Shown: positions 26,671 through 34,565 of the stretch, piece by piece
Layout: every line of letters starts with the position of its first letter
Numbering within the stretch: position 1 is the stretch's first letter
NCBI RefSeq assembly: GCF_041415945.1
Contig: NZ_JBGCUS010000001.1
Coordinates: forward strand, 3,224,001-3,288,000
Source of the DNA: Ancylobacter sp. IITR112
GTDB lineage: Bacteria; Pseudomonadota; Alphaproteobacteria; Rhizobiales; Xanthobacteraceae
DNA: 64,000 bases
Direction of reading: 5' to 3'
Position numbers and translations under genes: made by a program
Notes under the pieces: generated by a model
The model's database searches: none
What the model was told of the DNA's origin: nothing
The model's input: the letters and a program-made list of their open reading frames with translations, nothing else

Positions 26671-27477
26671 ATGGTGGGTGAAACTGGGGTGGAGTCGGAA
26701 CTGCCGCGCGTCCTGCTCGTCGATGACGATCCCGACGTGCTGATCGAGCTGAGCGAAGGGCTGGCGATGCTCGGCCTGCCGAGCCTCACCGCCAACACGC
26801 CGGTGGAAGCGATTGACCTCGTGCAGCGCCACGAACAGTTGCAGGTGGTGGTGACCGACCTGCAAATGCCGCGCATCGACGGCATCGAGCTGCTGCAGAA
26901 GCTCGCCCTGATGGGCCGCAAACGGCCGCTGGCGACCATCATCATCACCGGCCATGCCTCGCTGGACCGGGCGGTGGGCGCGCTACGCCTCAATGCGGTG
27001 GATTTCCTGCAGAAGCCGCTGCTGCCGGAAGAAGTGGCGCAGGCGGTGCGGCGGGCCTTCTCGCTGGTCGAGGACAGCACGCGCCCGGCGAACGGGCCGG
27101 TGGCGGCCCCGGGGGCGGAGAAGCCGGTCGCCCGCCCGAACTACCTCAAGACGCTGGTCGCCGCCCGCGCCGACCGCGACGCGATCTTCCAGTCCGACCT
27201 GTTCTCGGACCCGGCCTGGGACATGCTGCTGGACCTCGCGGTGGCGGAAGCGTCCGGCCGGCCGATTTCCGTGACCAGCCTGTGCATCGCCTCCGGCGCG
27301 CCGACGACGACGGCACTGCGGCGGATCGACGAATTGCGCGAGGCGGGGCTGATCGAGCGCCGCCCGGACCCGGCCGATCGCCGGCGGATCATCGTCGAAT
27401 TGACCGAGAGCGGGCGCCAGCGGATGGAAACCTTCGTCAAGCGCCAGGCGGAACGGCTAGGGCTGCCGCTCGACTGA
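26671..27477 (+). CDS. Response regulator with MarR-type winged-helix output
   Basis: This regulator has 268 residues from ATG 26671. The receiver domain covers about 12-130, with the acidic D18-D20, phospho-acceptor D63 (VTDLQMPRIDG), T93-type switch (IIITGHAS) and K115. A Pro/Ala linker follows. The C-terminal ~80 residues (about 185-262) form a MarR-like winged helix: SVTSLCIASGAPTTTALRRI is the recognition region, and RRPDPADRRRIIVELTESG is the wing. Receiver plus MarR-type output is uncommon compared with OmpR, NarL or NtrC outputs. It sits 145 bp after the single-domain receiver. In-frame upstream starts exist, but GGCGG precedes ATG 26671. Confidence 0.83.
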   Translation: MVGETGVESELPRVLLVDDDPDVLIELSEGLAMLGLPSLTANTPVEAIDLVQRHEQLQVVVTDLQMPRIDGIELLQKLALMGRKRPLATIIITGHASLDRAVGALRLNAVDFLQKPLLPEEVAQAVRRAFSLVEDSTRPANGPVAAPGAEKPVARPNYLKTLVAARADRDAIFQSDLFSDPAWDMLLDLAVAEASGRPISVTSLCIASGAPTTTALRRIDELREAGLIERRPDPADRRRIIVELTESGRQRMETFVKRQAERLGLPLD

Positions 27478-27541
27478 GCCGGCAGCCCGCTGGCGCCGGT
27501 ATCGGCCGCCAGTATTCGGTGGTGCGTGGTCGCGCCGGGCT

Positions 27542-28216
27542 TCAGCCGACGAACTGGTAGCCGAGATAGCGCTTGGCGTCGATCACGTCATAGCCGAGCT
27601 TCATGCGCAGCTTCTTGCGCAGCTTGCTCATATGGCCCTCGACCACGCTTTCGTCGACATCGTCGTTGAAGATGCCGTAAATGGTGTTGAAGATCTGGGT
27701 CTTCGTCACCCGCCGGCGGGCGTTCTTGACCAGATATTCCAGCATATGGCGCTCGCGGCGCGGCAGCGGCAGCGGGGCGCCGTCGATTTCGGGATCGCGG
27801 CCGTCAAAAAACACCTTGAGCCGGTCCTCGCGGGCAGCGGCCGGGGCCGCATTGGCGTTGACGCGGCGCCAGATGGCATCGGTGCGCGCCACGATCTCGC
27901 GGACATGCACGGGCTTGCGCACCACATCGTCAATGCCGGCGGTGAACAGTTCCAGCGTCTGCGCCAGGCTCTTCTGGTCGCTCAGCGCCAGGATCGGCGC
28001 GGTGCTGTGCGAGCGGATCATTTCGGGATAGGTCGGGCGGCGGTCGAAATCGCCGAGCAGAAAGCCCTCCACTGCCGCGATATCATTGTCCGACGCGCTC
28101 TCGATCCAGCCCTTGAACTCGTCTTCAGTGACGCCAAAGCTGGAGAAACCCTCACGCGAAAAGCTGGAAACATAACTGTCGGCAACAACAGACCGATCAT
28201 CGACGATGACATACAT
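27542..28216 (-). CDS. ftcR: FtcR/Rem-type flagellar response regulator (OmpR family)
   Basis: This two-domain regulator has 224 residues. The receiver-like domain begins MYVIVDDRSVV. The position of the usual phospho-acceptor appears to be glutamate (E50, AAVEGFL), so activity may not depend on phosphorylation. TAGIDDVVRKPVHVREI carries the conserved lysine. The C-terminal OmpR-type winged helix has LPRRERHMLEYLVKNARRRV, TKTQIFNTIYGIF and SKLRKKLRMKLGYDVIDAKR, which match FtcR of Brucella and Rem of Sinorhizobium. These are known activators of flagellar genes. SD GGGGAG lies 7 bases before ATG 28216. It is the probable binder of the direct-repeat sites described upstream of motility operons here. 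Confidence 0.92.
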   Translation of the reverse strand: MYVIVDDRSVVADSYVSSFSREGFSSFGVTEDEFKGWIESASDNDIAAVEGFLLGDFDRRPTYPEMIRSHSTAPILALSDQKSLAQTLELFTAGIDDVVRKPVHVREIVARTDAIWRRVNANAAPAAAREDRLKVFFDGRDPEIDGAPLPLPRRERHMLEYLVKNARRRVTKTQIFNTIYGIFNDDVDESVVEGHMSKLRKKLRMKLGYDVIDAKRYLGYQFVG

Positions 28217-28468
28217 GATTCAACTCCCCTGACCTTGAACCTGCAGTCATGCAACGAGTTTATTGCTGCCTGCGCGTGTCCTTGGTCAAAGGACTATTTT
28301 GGTAAATAACTCCGCTCAAGCCGAGTTGCTTCAGGGTTGGAGGGTGTTTCACTCCATTCTGGCGGGTAGTTCCCGCGCGCCGGCGCAGCGGGCAACGGCA
28401 AAGGCGCCCCCCGGGAGACCCGAGGAGCGCGGAATGGGCCGGTTGTGCAGGCGCCAGCCGGCGACCGC

Positions 28469-28852
28469 TCAGCCTTCGAACACCGTCTCGATCTTGCTCT
28501 TCAGCGTCTGGGCGTTGAAGGGCTTGACGATGTAATTGTTCACCCCGGCCTTCTTGGCGGCGATGACGTTTTCCGACTTCGCCTCGGCCGTGACCATGAT
28601 GAAGGGCAGCGCGTTGAGGTCGCTGTCGTCGCGCACCTGCTTCAGCAGTTCGTAGCCCGTCATCGGTTCCATGTTCCAGTCGGAGATGACAAGCCCGTAT
28701 TGCCGCTCCTTCAGCTTGGAGAGGGCTTCGACGCCATCGGAGGCCTCGTCCACGTCCTCAAAGCCGATCTGCTTCAGCAGGTTGCGAATGATGCGGACCA
28801 TGGTCTTGTAATCGTCGACTACAAGAACCGGCATCGACAAATCCACGGCCAT
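28469..28852 (-). CDS. cheY: CheY chemotaxis response regulator
   Basis: This single-domain receiver of 127 residues carries the chemotaxis signal from CheA to the flagellar switch. Residues D13-D14 form the acidic pocket, D58 (ISDWNMEPMTG) is the phospho-acceptor, T88 (MVTAEA) is the switch residue and K110 (YIVKPF) is conserved. The WNM motif after the Asp is typical of true CheY. It is divergent from cheZ, sharing a 185-bp control region. No cheA, cheW, cheR or cheB is in the window. Confidence 0.94.
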   Translation of the reverse strand: MAVDLSMPVLVVDDYKTMVRIIRNLLKQIGFEDVDEASDGVEALSKLKERQYGLVISDWNMEPMTGYELLKQVRDDSDLNALPFIMVTAEAKSENVIAAKKAGVNNYIVKPFNAQTLKSKIETVFEG

Positions 28853-28934
28853 AAAGCGCTCCGTCCCTCAGCTAGTAAGATCCACGGGACAGCCACGCGC
28901 CGCCCTTTCCTAGGCTCATGTTCTGAATTGCAAT

Positions 28935-28951
28935 GCTTGCGCGAAGCTTGC
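28935..28951 (+). promoter_or_regulatory. FtcR-box candidate, cheY/cheZ control region
   Basis: GCTTGC-GCGAA-GCTTGC is a perfect direct repeat with an 11-bp period. It lies 82 bp upstream of the cheY start and 86 bp before the cheZ start, and it reads opposite to cheY. The same element occurs in the fliF, flagellin, motA/DUF1217 and flgE control regions. Confidence 0.68.
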
Positions 28952-28953
28952 AG

Positions 28954-28987
28954 AGCCAAACCTAGGGTTATTCTCAGAAGTTTGGCT
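28954..28987. promoter_or_regulatory. Inverted repeat upstream of cheZ
   Basis: AGCCAAAC and its exact complement GTTTGGCT are separated by 18 bases, 50 bp before the cheZ start and immediately next to the direct-repeat site. It could be a second regulator site or an RNA leader stem. The function is unknown. Confidence 0.4.
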
Positions 28988-29037
28988 TTGAACTATAAGA
29001 AAACATCGAACACTTGCGAGAGCATTGGAGATTATAC

Positions 29038-29760
29038 ATGTCGTCAGCGCGGCGGCCGTTCCGGATTGAAGCCAATGAACGACACCAGGGGACTGGTGAG
29101 AAGCAGACCACCGGCGCGGCGACGATGCAGGGTTCCGTCTCCGCCCAGATCGGCCGCGTGCTCGAAGAACTGCACGAGTTGCGCGGCGTGATCGCGCGCT
29201 TCGACCGCCGCTGCCCGGAGGCGGACCCCGAATGCTCCCGCCATGCCATGCTCATGGATGTGGAAACCATCCGCCAGGCGATCGACAACACCAAGAACGA
29301 ACTCGCCACGCTGCAGGCGGGCGGCGCCAAGGGCGCCCGCTTCAACCGTGCCACCGACGAGCTCGACGCTGTCGTCGCCGACACCGAGGCGGCGACCGAG
29401 GACATCCTGCAGATGGCCGAGAATATCGACGGCGCGGCGATCTCGCTGGTCGCCGAGCTGGAAGGCAGCCACAAGATGCTGGCGCAGGCGATCCACAGCT
29501 ACGCCACCCGCATCTTCGAGGCCTGCAATTTCCAGGACATTAGCGGCCAGCGCATCCGCAAGGTGGTCGACCTTATGGTGTTCATCGAGGAACGGGTCGA
29601 GCGCATGTCCAACATCTGGGGCGGGCAGGAAGAAGTGGCGCGTATCGCCGAAACCATCGCCCCCGAGCGCACCGGCGACGAGGCCCTGCTCAACGGGCCG
29701 GCGCTCGCCGACGACGCAAACGTCGTCTCGCAGGACGATATCGACTCGCTCTTCGCCTGA
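29038..29760 (+). CDS. cheZ: CheZ, CheY-P phosphatase
   Basis: This phosphatase ends the chemotaxis signal by removing phosphate from CheY. It has 240 residues and is mostly helical. The catalytic helix segment NFQDISGQRIRKVV contains D167 and Q171, equivalent to the conserved Asp and catalytic Gln of CheZ. The last residues VSQDDIDSLFA match the CheY-binding tail of CheZ. ATG 29038 has GGAG 7 bases upstream, so the longer frame is rejected. It converges with the lytic transglycosylase gene, with 2 bp between stops. CheZ is absent from several model rhizobia, which use a CheY phosphate sink instead. Confidence 0.92.
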   Translation: MSSARRPFRIEANERHQGTGEKQTTGAATMQGSVSAQIGRVLEELHELRGVIARFDRRCPEADPECSRHAMLMDVETIRQAIDNTKNELATLQAGGAKGARFNRATDELDAVVADTEAATEDILQMAENIDGAAISLVAELEGSHKMLAQAIHSYATRIFEACNFQDISGQRIRKVVDLMVFIEERVERMSNIWGGQEEVARIAETIAPERTGDEALLNGPALADDANVVSQDDIDSLFA

Positions 29761-29762
29761 GA

Positions 29763-30383
29763 TCAGGCGCAGAAGGCCCGCGACTGGGCGGTCCAGCTCC
29801 CGAAGCCGGACCGCACCAGATTGCGGATGACGGCGCAGACATAGCGTTTCTGCGCCGGATCATTGTTCGGCCCGGCATTGTAGCGGGCCGCCGCCATCGT
29901 CCAGTTGCCATGGCGCTGCCGCAGCTCTGCGAGAAAGCGGGCGGCATAGTCGACATTCCGCTCGGGATCGAACATCTCCGCTACCGAGCCGAACTGGTCG
30001 CCATGCCAGCGATGATTGATCTGCATGCAGCCGAGATCGACCAGCGTCACGCCCCGCGCGTTGAACTCCGCCAGCTTGCGCGCGCCATCGGCGACGCTGG
30101 TGGCGACGAGGCTCTTGCCCGCCGCATTCATCGCCAGAGGCTGAAGCGTTCCGCCGCCGCCGGTTTCGGTCATCCCCACCGCGTAGAGAATGGCCAGCGG
30201 CACGCCGTGCCTGGCCGAGGCGCGCGCCATCGCCGCCTCGCAGACGCCGAGCCGCGCACCCGCCGTCTGGGCGGCAGCCTTCGGGCCGGTAGCCTCCGGG
30301 GCCGCGCCGTTCGAAGCGGCGGCGAGGTCAGAGGCGCTGATCAGCAGCGCCGCCATCAGCAGCGCCAAATGCCGCTTCGTCAT
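29763..30383 (-). CDS. Lytic transglycosylase (SLT domain), motility-associated
   Basis: This periplasmic peptidoglycan lyase has 206 residues, with a signal peptide (1-23). The SLT fold has the catalytic glutamate E73 in AVGMTETGGGG, then DLGCMQINHRWHG and AARYNAGPN, all typical of the family. ATG 30383 has AAGGAG 8 bases upstream. It overlaps the 3' end of fliK by 56 bp in another frame. As the last gene of the fliF-motB-motC-fliK unit, it probably opens the peptidoglycan for the flagellar rod or stator. This replaces the muramidase domain missing from FlgJ further on. The role is inferred from context. Confidence 0.88.
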   Translation of the reverse strand: MTKRHLALLMAALLISASDLAAASNGAAPEATGPKAAAQTAGARLGVCEAAMARASARHGVPLAILYAVGMTETGGGGTLQPLAMNAAGKSLVATSVADGARKLAEFNARGVTLVDLGCMQINHRWHGDQFGSVAEMFDPERNVDYAARFLAELRQRHGNWTMAAARYNAGPNNDPAQKRYVCAVIRNLVRSGFGSWTAQSRAFCA

Positions 30384-32490
30384 CCTGTCGTCTCCTTCTG
30401 CGCGGATCGGAACCGCCCGGATTGCCGTCGCGGGATCCCTCCCCATCCCGGCGCTCCCATTCGGCGGGCGCAAAGCTGTCGTCACCGGTGAGCCGTGCCG
30501 GCTGGCCGGTCTGGCTGATGGTGAGGTCGAGCGGGCCAGCATCGGCCTCGGCCAGCGTGGCGAGAAGACCGGCGCGGTCCTGCTCCAGCAGCCGCGCCGT
30601 CTCCGCCCGCGCGGCATGAACATGGATCTCCAACCCGTTACGCCCGGTGCGCAGGCGCACCGTGACCAGGCCGAGTTCCAGCGGGCGCAACTGGATTTCC
30701 AGCACCCGCACCGGACCGCGCGCCGGCGCAACATCGCCGGCCATGCCCGCCGCCGGCGCACCCTGCGCCCGCACGGCTTCCGCGAGGGCGGCGCCGAGCT
30801 GTACGGCGGGGGACGGAGCGGCGCCCGGCAGCGACGGCGCCATGAGGGGAACCGCAGGTGCGGGCGTGGCGGGCGGGGCGATCGCGGTGTCGGCTGTCGC
30901 CGGCGCCGCCTCGCGGACCTCCATCCGCGCTCTCGCGGGTGCCGCCACCGGGAACGCAGCGCGGTCTCTAGGGAGGGGCGCCTCCTCGCTCGGCACCGCA
31001 CGCTCCGCCAGGTGCGGACGGGGCGGGACGGCCGGCGCCGCGCGCGGCGTCTCGCGCAGAGGCGGCAGGGGAGCGCCGAGAGTGACGGGAGCGTCGGGCG
31101 CCGCGCTCTGCATCGGGACCGCTGCCGCCTCGGTGCCCGCGTCGGTCCCCGGCCCGGCTGTCGCAACCGCCGGCGCAGCCGGCACCGGCGCCGCAGCGGC
31201 GCGGGCGGCAGAGGGCGGCGTGGGGCCCGCCGCCGCGACCTCCCGGTCAAGGACCGGCGCGAAATGCGTCTCGCACAGCACGACCTTGGCGGCGAGCGGC
31301 GTATCGTCAGCCACCGCGTCGTCCGGCATCGCCGCCAAAGCGAGAGGTGTTGCCGGGTGCTCCGCCTCTTCCGGAATGTCCGACGGCGCGGACATCGGGG
31401 CGGGGGGCGGCGTCAGCGGCGCCAGCAAGGCCGACGGCAGCGCGGCCGGCAGCGGTGCCGGCGTGCCGGGTGCCACCTCCGGTTCCGGCGCCGCCGGATC
31501 GGCCTTGTCGGTCTCATGAGATGTTTCGTGGCGGGGCCATGTCTGCACCACCGGGGGCGTCTGCACCACCGGGGGCGTCTGCACCACCGGGGGCGTCTGC
31601 ACCCCCGGCAGCGGCTCCGCCTGCATCGGTGTCTTGCCCGGAAGTCCCGAGGTCGCGGCAGCGGCGCCCTGGCTGGCCGACGCCGGCACGGAAGCGGCAG
31701 CCGGCGACCGGGGCGCCGCCCGCTCCGGCACCACCGGACCGGCCGGCATGGCACCCGCCCTGCCCGCGTCGACGGGAGGCTGTTCGGAGGCAGCCTGGTC
31801 CGGCGCGACAGACGCCGCCTCCCTGTTGTCAGTCGATGCCGGCCGCGCGGCGACGGGCGCGGGAGCCGCCGTCCCGGCGTCCGCGAGGGCGGCGCGCGCC
31901 GCTATCGGTAGCCCGGCGGTGGTGGGGCGGGAGGTTGGCGCGGCAACCGGCATCGGCCCGGCCGGCATGTCCGGGCCGTCACCGGCCGGGTGAACCGCCG
32001 CCGTGTGCGCGGGCCGCGCCTCGCCCTCCGGCATCGCCGCCGCGAGCCTGGTCGGCACGGGCGTCAGGGCCGTCGTCGGCGCCGGCAACGGCGACGGAAC
32101 GGGGGCGGGCGAACGGGCGGCCACCGGCGCCGTCTCCGCCGCCGGGCGCAGCGAGCGGGCGAGCAGGGCGTCAAGGTCCAGCGCGCCCGGCGCCTGTTCC
32201 GGTTCGGCGGCGGCATGGGTCACGGCCGGCATCGCTTCGTCGGCCGGCGGCGCCTCCGTCGGGGCCGGTCCCGCCGGCACGGTGAGGGGACGCGCCGGAC
32301 CGGCTTCCGGGGCCTCGGCGGTGCCGGCTGTGCCGGCGGAAGGCGGGATGCCCTCTGCGGGCGGCCGGCCGTCCAGCTCGGCGAGAAGGGCGGTGAACGC
32401 CGCGCCGTCGCCGCCGCGTTCGGAACGGCCAGGCAATTCCTCGCCGGCGCCGAGGGGGGAGCGGGAGGCGTTGAGGGGAAAAGGGATCAT
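30328..32490 (-). CDS. fliK: FliK, flagellar hook-length control protein (rhizobial MotD)
   Basis: This secreted molecular ruler switches the export gate from hook to filament substrates. It has 720 residues, very long for the family. About the first 590 residues are Pro/Ala-rich and low in complexity, including a tandem PPVVQT repeat. The C-terminal hook-length domain has VLEIQLRPLELGLVTVRLR and IHVHAARAETARLL, the conserved FliK_C region, followed by a short basic tail. Its start overlaps the motC stop by 4 bp (ATGA). In Sinorhizobium the equivalent gene was first called motD and lies in the same place after motC. Confidence 0.88.
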   Translation of the reverse strand: MIPFPLNASRSPLGAGEELPGRSERGGDGAAFTALLAELDGRPPAEGIPPSAGTAGTAEAPEAGPARPLTVPAGPAPTEAPPADEAMPAVTHAAAEPEQAPGALDLDALLARSLRPAAETAPVAARSPAPVPSPLPAPTTALTPVPTRLAAAMPEGEARPAHTAAVHPAGDGPDMPAGPMPVAAPTSRPTTAGLPIAARAALADAGTAAPAPVAARPASTDNREAASVAPDQAASEQPPVDAGRAGAMPAGPVVPERAAPRSPAAASVPASASQGAAAATSGLPGKTPMQAEPLPGVQTPPVVQTPPVVQTPPVVQTWPRHETSHETDKADPAAPEPEVAPGTPAPLPAALPSALLAPLTPPPAPMSAPSDIPEEAEHPATPLALAAMPDDAVADDTPLAAKVVLCETHFAPVLDREVAAAGPTPPSAARAAAAPVPAAPAVATAGPGTDAGTEAAAVPMQSAAPDAPVTLGAPLPPLRETPRAAPAVPPRPHLAERAVPSEEAPLPRDRAAFPVAAPARARMEVREAAPATADTAIAPPATPAPAVPLMAPSLPGAAPSPAVQLGAALAEAVRAQGAPAAGMAGDVAPARGPVRVLEIQLRPLELGLVTVRLRTGRNGLEIHVHAARAETARLLEQDRAGLLATLAEADAGPLDLTISQTGQPARLTGDDSFAPAEWERRDGEGSRDGNPGGSDPRRRRRQDDEAAFGAADGGAADQRL
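31541..31608 (+). repeat. 18-bp tandem repeat inside fliK
   Basis: There are three perfect 18-bp copies (31541-31558, 31559-31576, 31577-31594) plus a partial fourth copy to about 31608. They encode a repeated six-residue unit of the type PPVVQT in FliK. Slippage would alter ruler length without a frameshift. Confidence 0.9.
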
Positions 32491-34565
32491 AGCGGCGCCT
32501 CTCCCAGCGCTTTGTCGGCGGCGTCAAGCGCGGCGCGGGCGGTGGCGAGAATGGCGGGGGGAGGCGCGTCCTTGCCGCCCTGACCCACAGCCGGGGGCGC
32601 GGCGGCGTCGGCATCGGGCGACTCGGCATCGGGCGGCGCGGCATCGGGGGGCGCGGCCGCTTCTTCCGGCGGTACATTGACGGCATCGTCGATCGAGGTG
32701 GCGACCGCCTCCGCCGCCCCCAGCAGCCGCGCATCCTCGCTGCCGAAACGCTCGCGGGCGACGCTTGCGAGTTCCGCCCGCGCCTCGTCGAAGCGGCCGG
32801 GCGTGGCCACCGTCGCCGCGGCGCGGTAGAGCGTGGCGCGGTCGGCTTCCAGGCTGCCGATCACCGCGCCCTTGAGCACCAGTTCGGCCGCCAGCGACGC
32901 CGCCGTGGTCTTGCCCTGCGCCAGCGCCGCCTGCGCGATCAGCAGCGCGACTTGCCGGCGGCTCTCCGGTTCGAGCGGGGCCAGCAGGGCGTGGACATGG
33001 TGAAAATCCTCGGCACTGTCGATGAAGCTCATCCGTGTCAGCGCGGCGGCGAAACGCTGGCGGAAATTGCCGGCATAGACGGAATGACGGTAGCGGGCGA
33101 GATAGGTCGCGGTGAGCCGCTCGAACGTGTCGAGTTCGTTGGCCTGAGCGGCGATGAAGATCTCGCGGCGCAGTGCCGCCTCCTCCACCAGCGTGCCCGG
33201 CGCCATCAGCCGCGCACGCCCCAGCAGCACCGCCGCCCGGGCGGGATCGCGGCGCACCCACAGCGCCGCCTGCGCCAATGCCACCTGGCCGGCGAGGCTG
33301 TCGGGCAGGTCGCGCGCCTCGATTTCGCCGAGCTGCTTCAGTGCCTCCGGTTCACGGCCTTCGAGATAGGCCAGCGTGCCGCGCAGCAGCCTTTCGTCGA
33401 TGGCGGGCGTGGCGCCCTTGCCGAGCACCGCGCGCAGCCCGCCCGGCCCGCCGCCGCTCAGCGCGAAGATGATCAGCGCCCGGGCATTTTGCGGGTCGTT
33501 CCAGGCCGAGGCATCGGCGGCGCGGAACGCGGCGTCGATCCGGGCGATCAGCGCATTCTGCGCCGCCAGGGCATCGGGCTCGCCGGTCGCCATCCGGTCC
33601 TGCAGCCGCTGGAGGTCGCGCACATCGCGAAAGAGCGGCGGCGCCGGCGGGGCGGCGGGCTCGCTCGCAGCAGCCGGCTCGTCCTTGGCGGCGCCCCCCG
33701 GCGCGCTCACCTCCGAGGCCTGCGCCGAGGAGAATACCGCCGGCAGACGCAGCAGGCCGGGCGCTTCGGGGATGGCTTCCGCGAGGAGCGGCTCGGTCGC
33801 CTCGGCCGAAGGCTCGTCACCAGCATCTGTGGAGCCGGCGGTCTGCGCCGGTTCGGCAGCGACCGACGGCTCGGCGATGTCGGAGGACGCGACCTTCCCG
33901 GTTGCCTCTGCAACGGCCGATGCCGGCGCCGCGCGCACGGGCGCGGGCGCCGCGCCCAGCGCCGGTGGCGCCGCGCGCATGGAAGCCGGCAGGGCCGGCC
34001 CTTCCGTCGCGGCGGCGCCGGCAAAGACGTTGGCGGCGAAGCTCTCCGGCACGAAGGCGAGCGCGAAGCTCGCCCGCGTGAAACTCTCGCCGGCCAGATT
34101 TTCCGGCGCGAATTGATCCGGCGCGAAGGCGGGCGGGGCGAGATGCACCGGCAGCGGCGCCTCCGGCGCGGCTTCCGGGGGGGCGGCCGGCATCGGCCCG
34201 GCGGCGGCGGGACTGACTGGCGCCGCAGAAACGGGCGCGGCAACGGGTGCAGGGGCGGCTGCCGGCACGGCGAGCGCGGAAGCCGCCAGTGCCGCGCCGG
34301 GGGCGAGCGGCCGGGCCGGCGGCAGCGGCACCCGCACGGTCGTCACCCGCACCACGGGCGGAGGTGCCGGGCGCGACGGCGGCAGCGGCACCGCCATGGC
34401 ACCGGGTGCGACGGCGGGCGAAGCCCCGGGCACCGTGTCGGGAATCGCCGCCGCCGAGGCGTCGGCGTCGACGCCGCGCACCTCGTCCCACGGATCGCCC
34501 GCCGCCATGTGGGGCGCAAGCAGAAGGACGGCCAGAAACGTAGCCGGCAACATGATACGATTCAT
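32487..34565 (-). CDS. motC: MotC, periplasmic motility protein
   Basis: This rhizobial motor protein binds the periplasmic part of MotB and is needed for stator function. It has 692 residues, about 250 more than the ~430 of Sinorhizobium MotC. A signal peptide (1-22) is followed by a Pro/Ala/Val-rich segment to about residue 310. That segment contains two VPLPPxRP copies and a run with Phe or Leu every fifth residue (147-181). The conserved MotC core starts near RDVRDLQRLQDRM and includes DERLLRGTLAYLEGREPEAL and VYAGNFRQRFAAAL. It overlaps motB and fliK by 4 bp each. Confidence 0.88.
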   Translation of the reverse strand: MNRIMLPATFLAVLLLAPHMAAGDPWDEVRGVDADASAAAIPDTVPGASPAVAPGAMAVPLPPSRPAPPPVVRVTTVRVPLPPARPLAPGAALAASALAVPAAAPAPVAAPVSAAPVSPAAAGPMPAAPPEAAPEAPLPVHLAPPAFAPDQFAPENLAGESFTRASFALAFVPESFAANVFAGAAATEGPALPASMRAAPPALGAAPAPVRAAPASAVAEATGKVASSDIAEPSVAAEPAQTAGSTDAGDEPSAEATEPLLAEAIPEAPGLLRLPAVFSSAQASEVSAPGGAAKDEPAAASEPAAPPAPPLFRDVRDLQRLQDRMATGEPDALAAQNALIARIDAAFRAADASAWNDPQNARALIIFALSGGGPGGLRAVLGKGATPAIDERLLRGTLAYLEGREPEALKQLGEIEARDLPDSLAGQVALAQAALWVRRDPARAAVLLGRARLMAPGTLVEEAALRREIFIAAQANELDTFERLTATYLARYRHSVYAGNFRQRFAAALTRMSFIDSAEDFHHVHALLAPLEPESRRQVALLIAQAALAQGKTTAASLAAELVLKGAVIGSLEADRATLYRAAATVATPGRFDEARAELASVARERFGSEDARLLGAAEAVATSIDDAVNVPPEEAAAPPDAAPPDAESPDADAAAPPAVGQGGKDAPPPAILATARAALDAADKALGEAPL

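Noticed and set aside
29763..31250. Lytic transglycosylase with a 290-residue N-terminal extension
   Set aside because: The extension is an Arg/Pro-rich shadow of fliK. ATG 30383 has an SD and a signal peptide follows.
30190..31911. Plus-strand frame opposite fliK
   Set aside because: It is antisense to fliK; repetitive composition follows from the Pro/Ala codons on the other strand.
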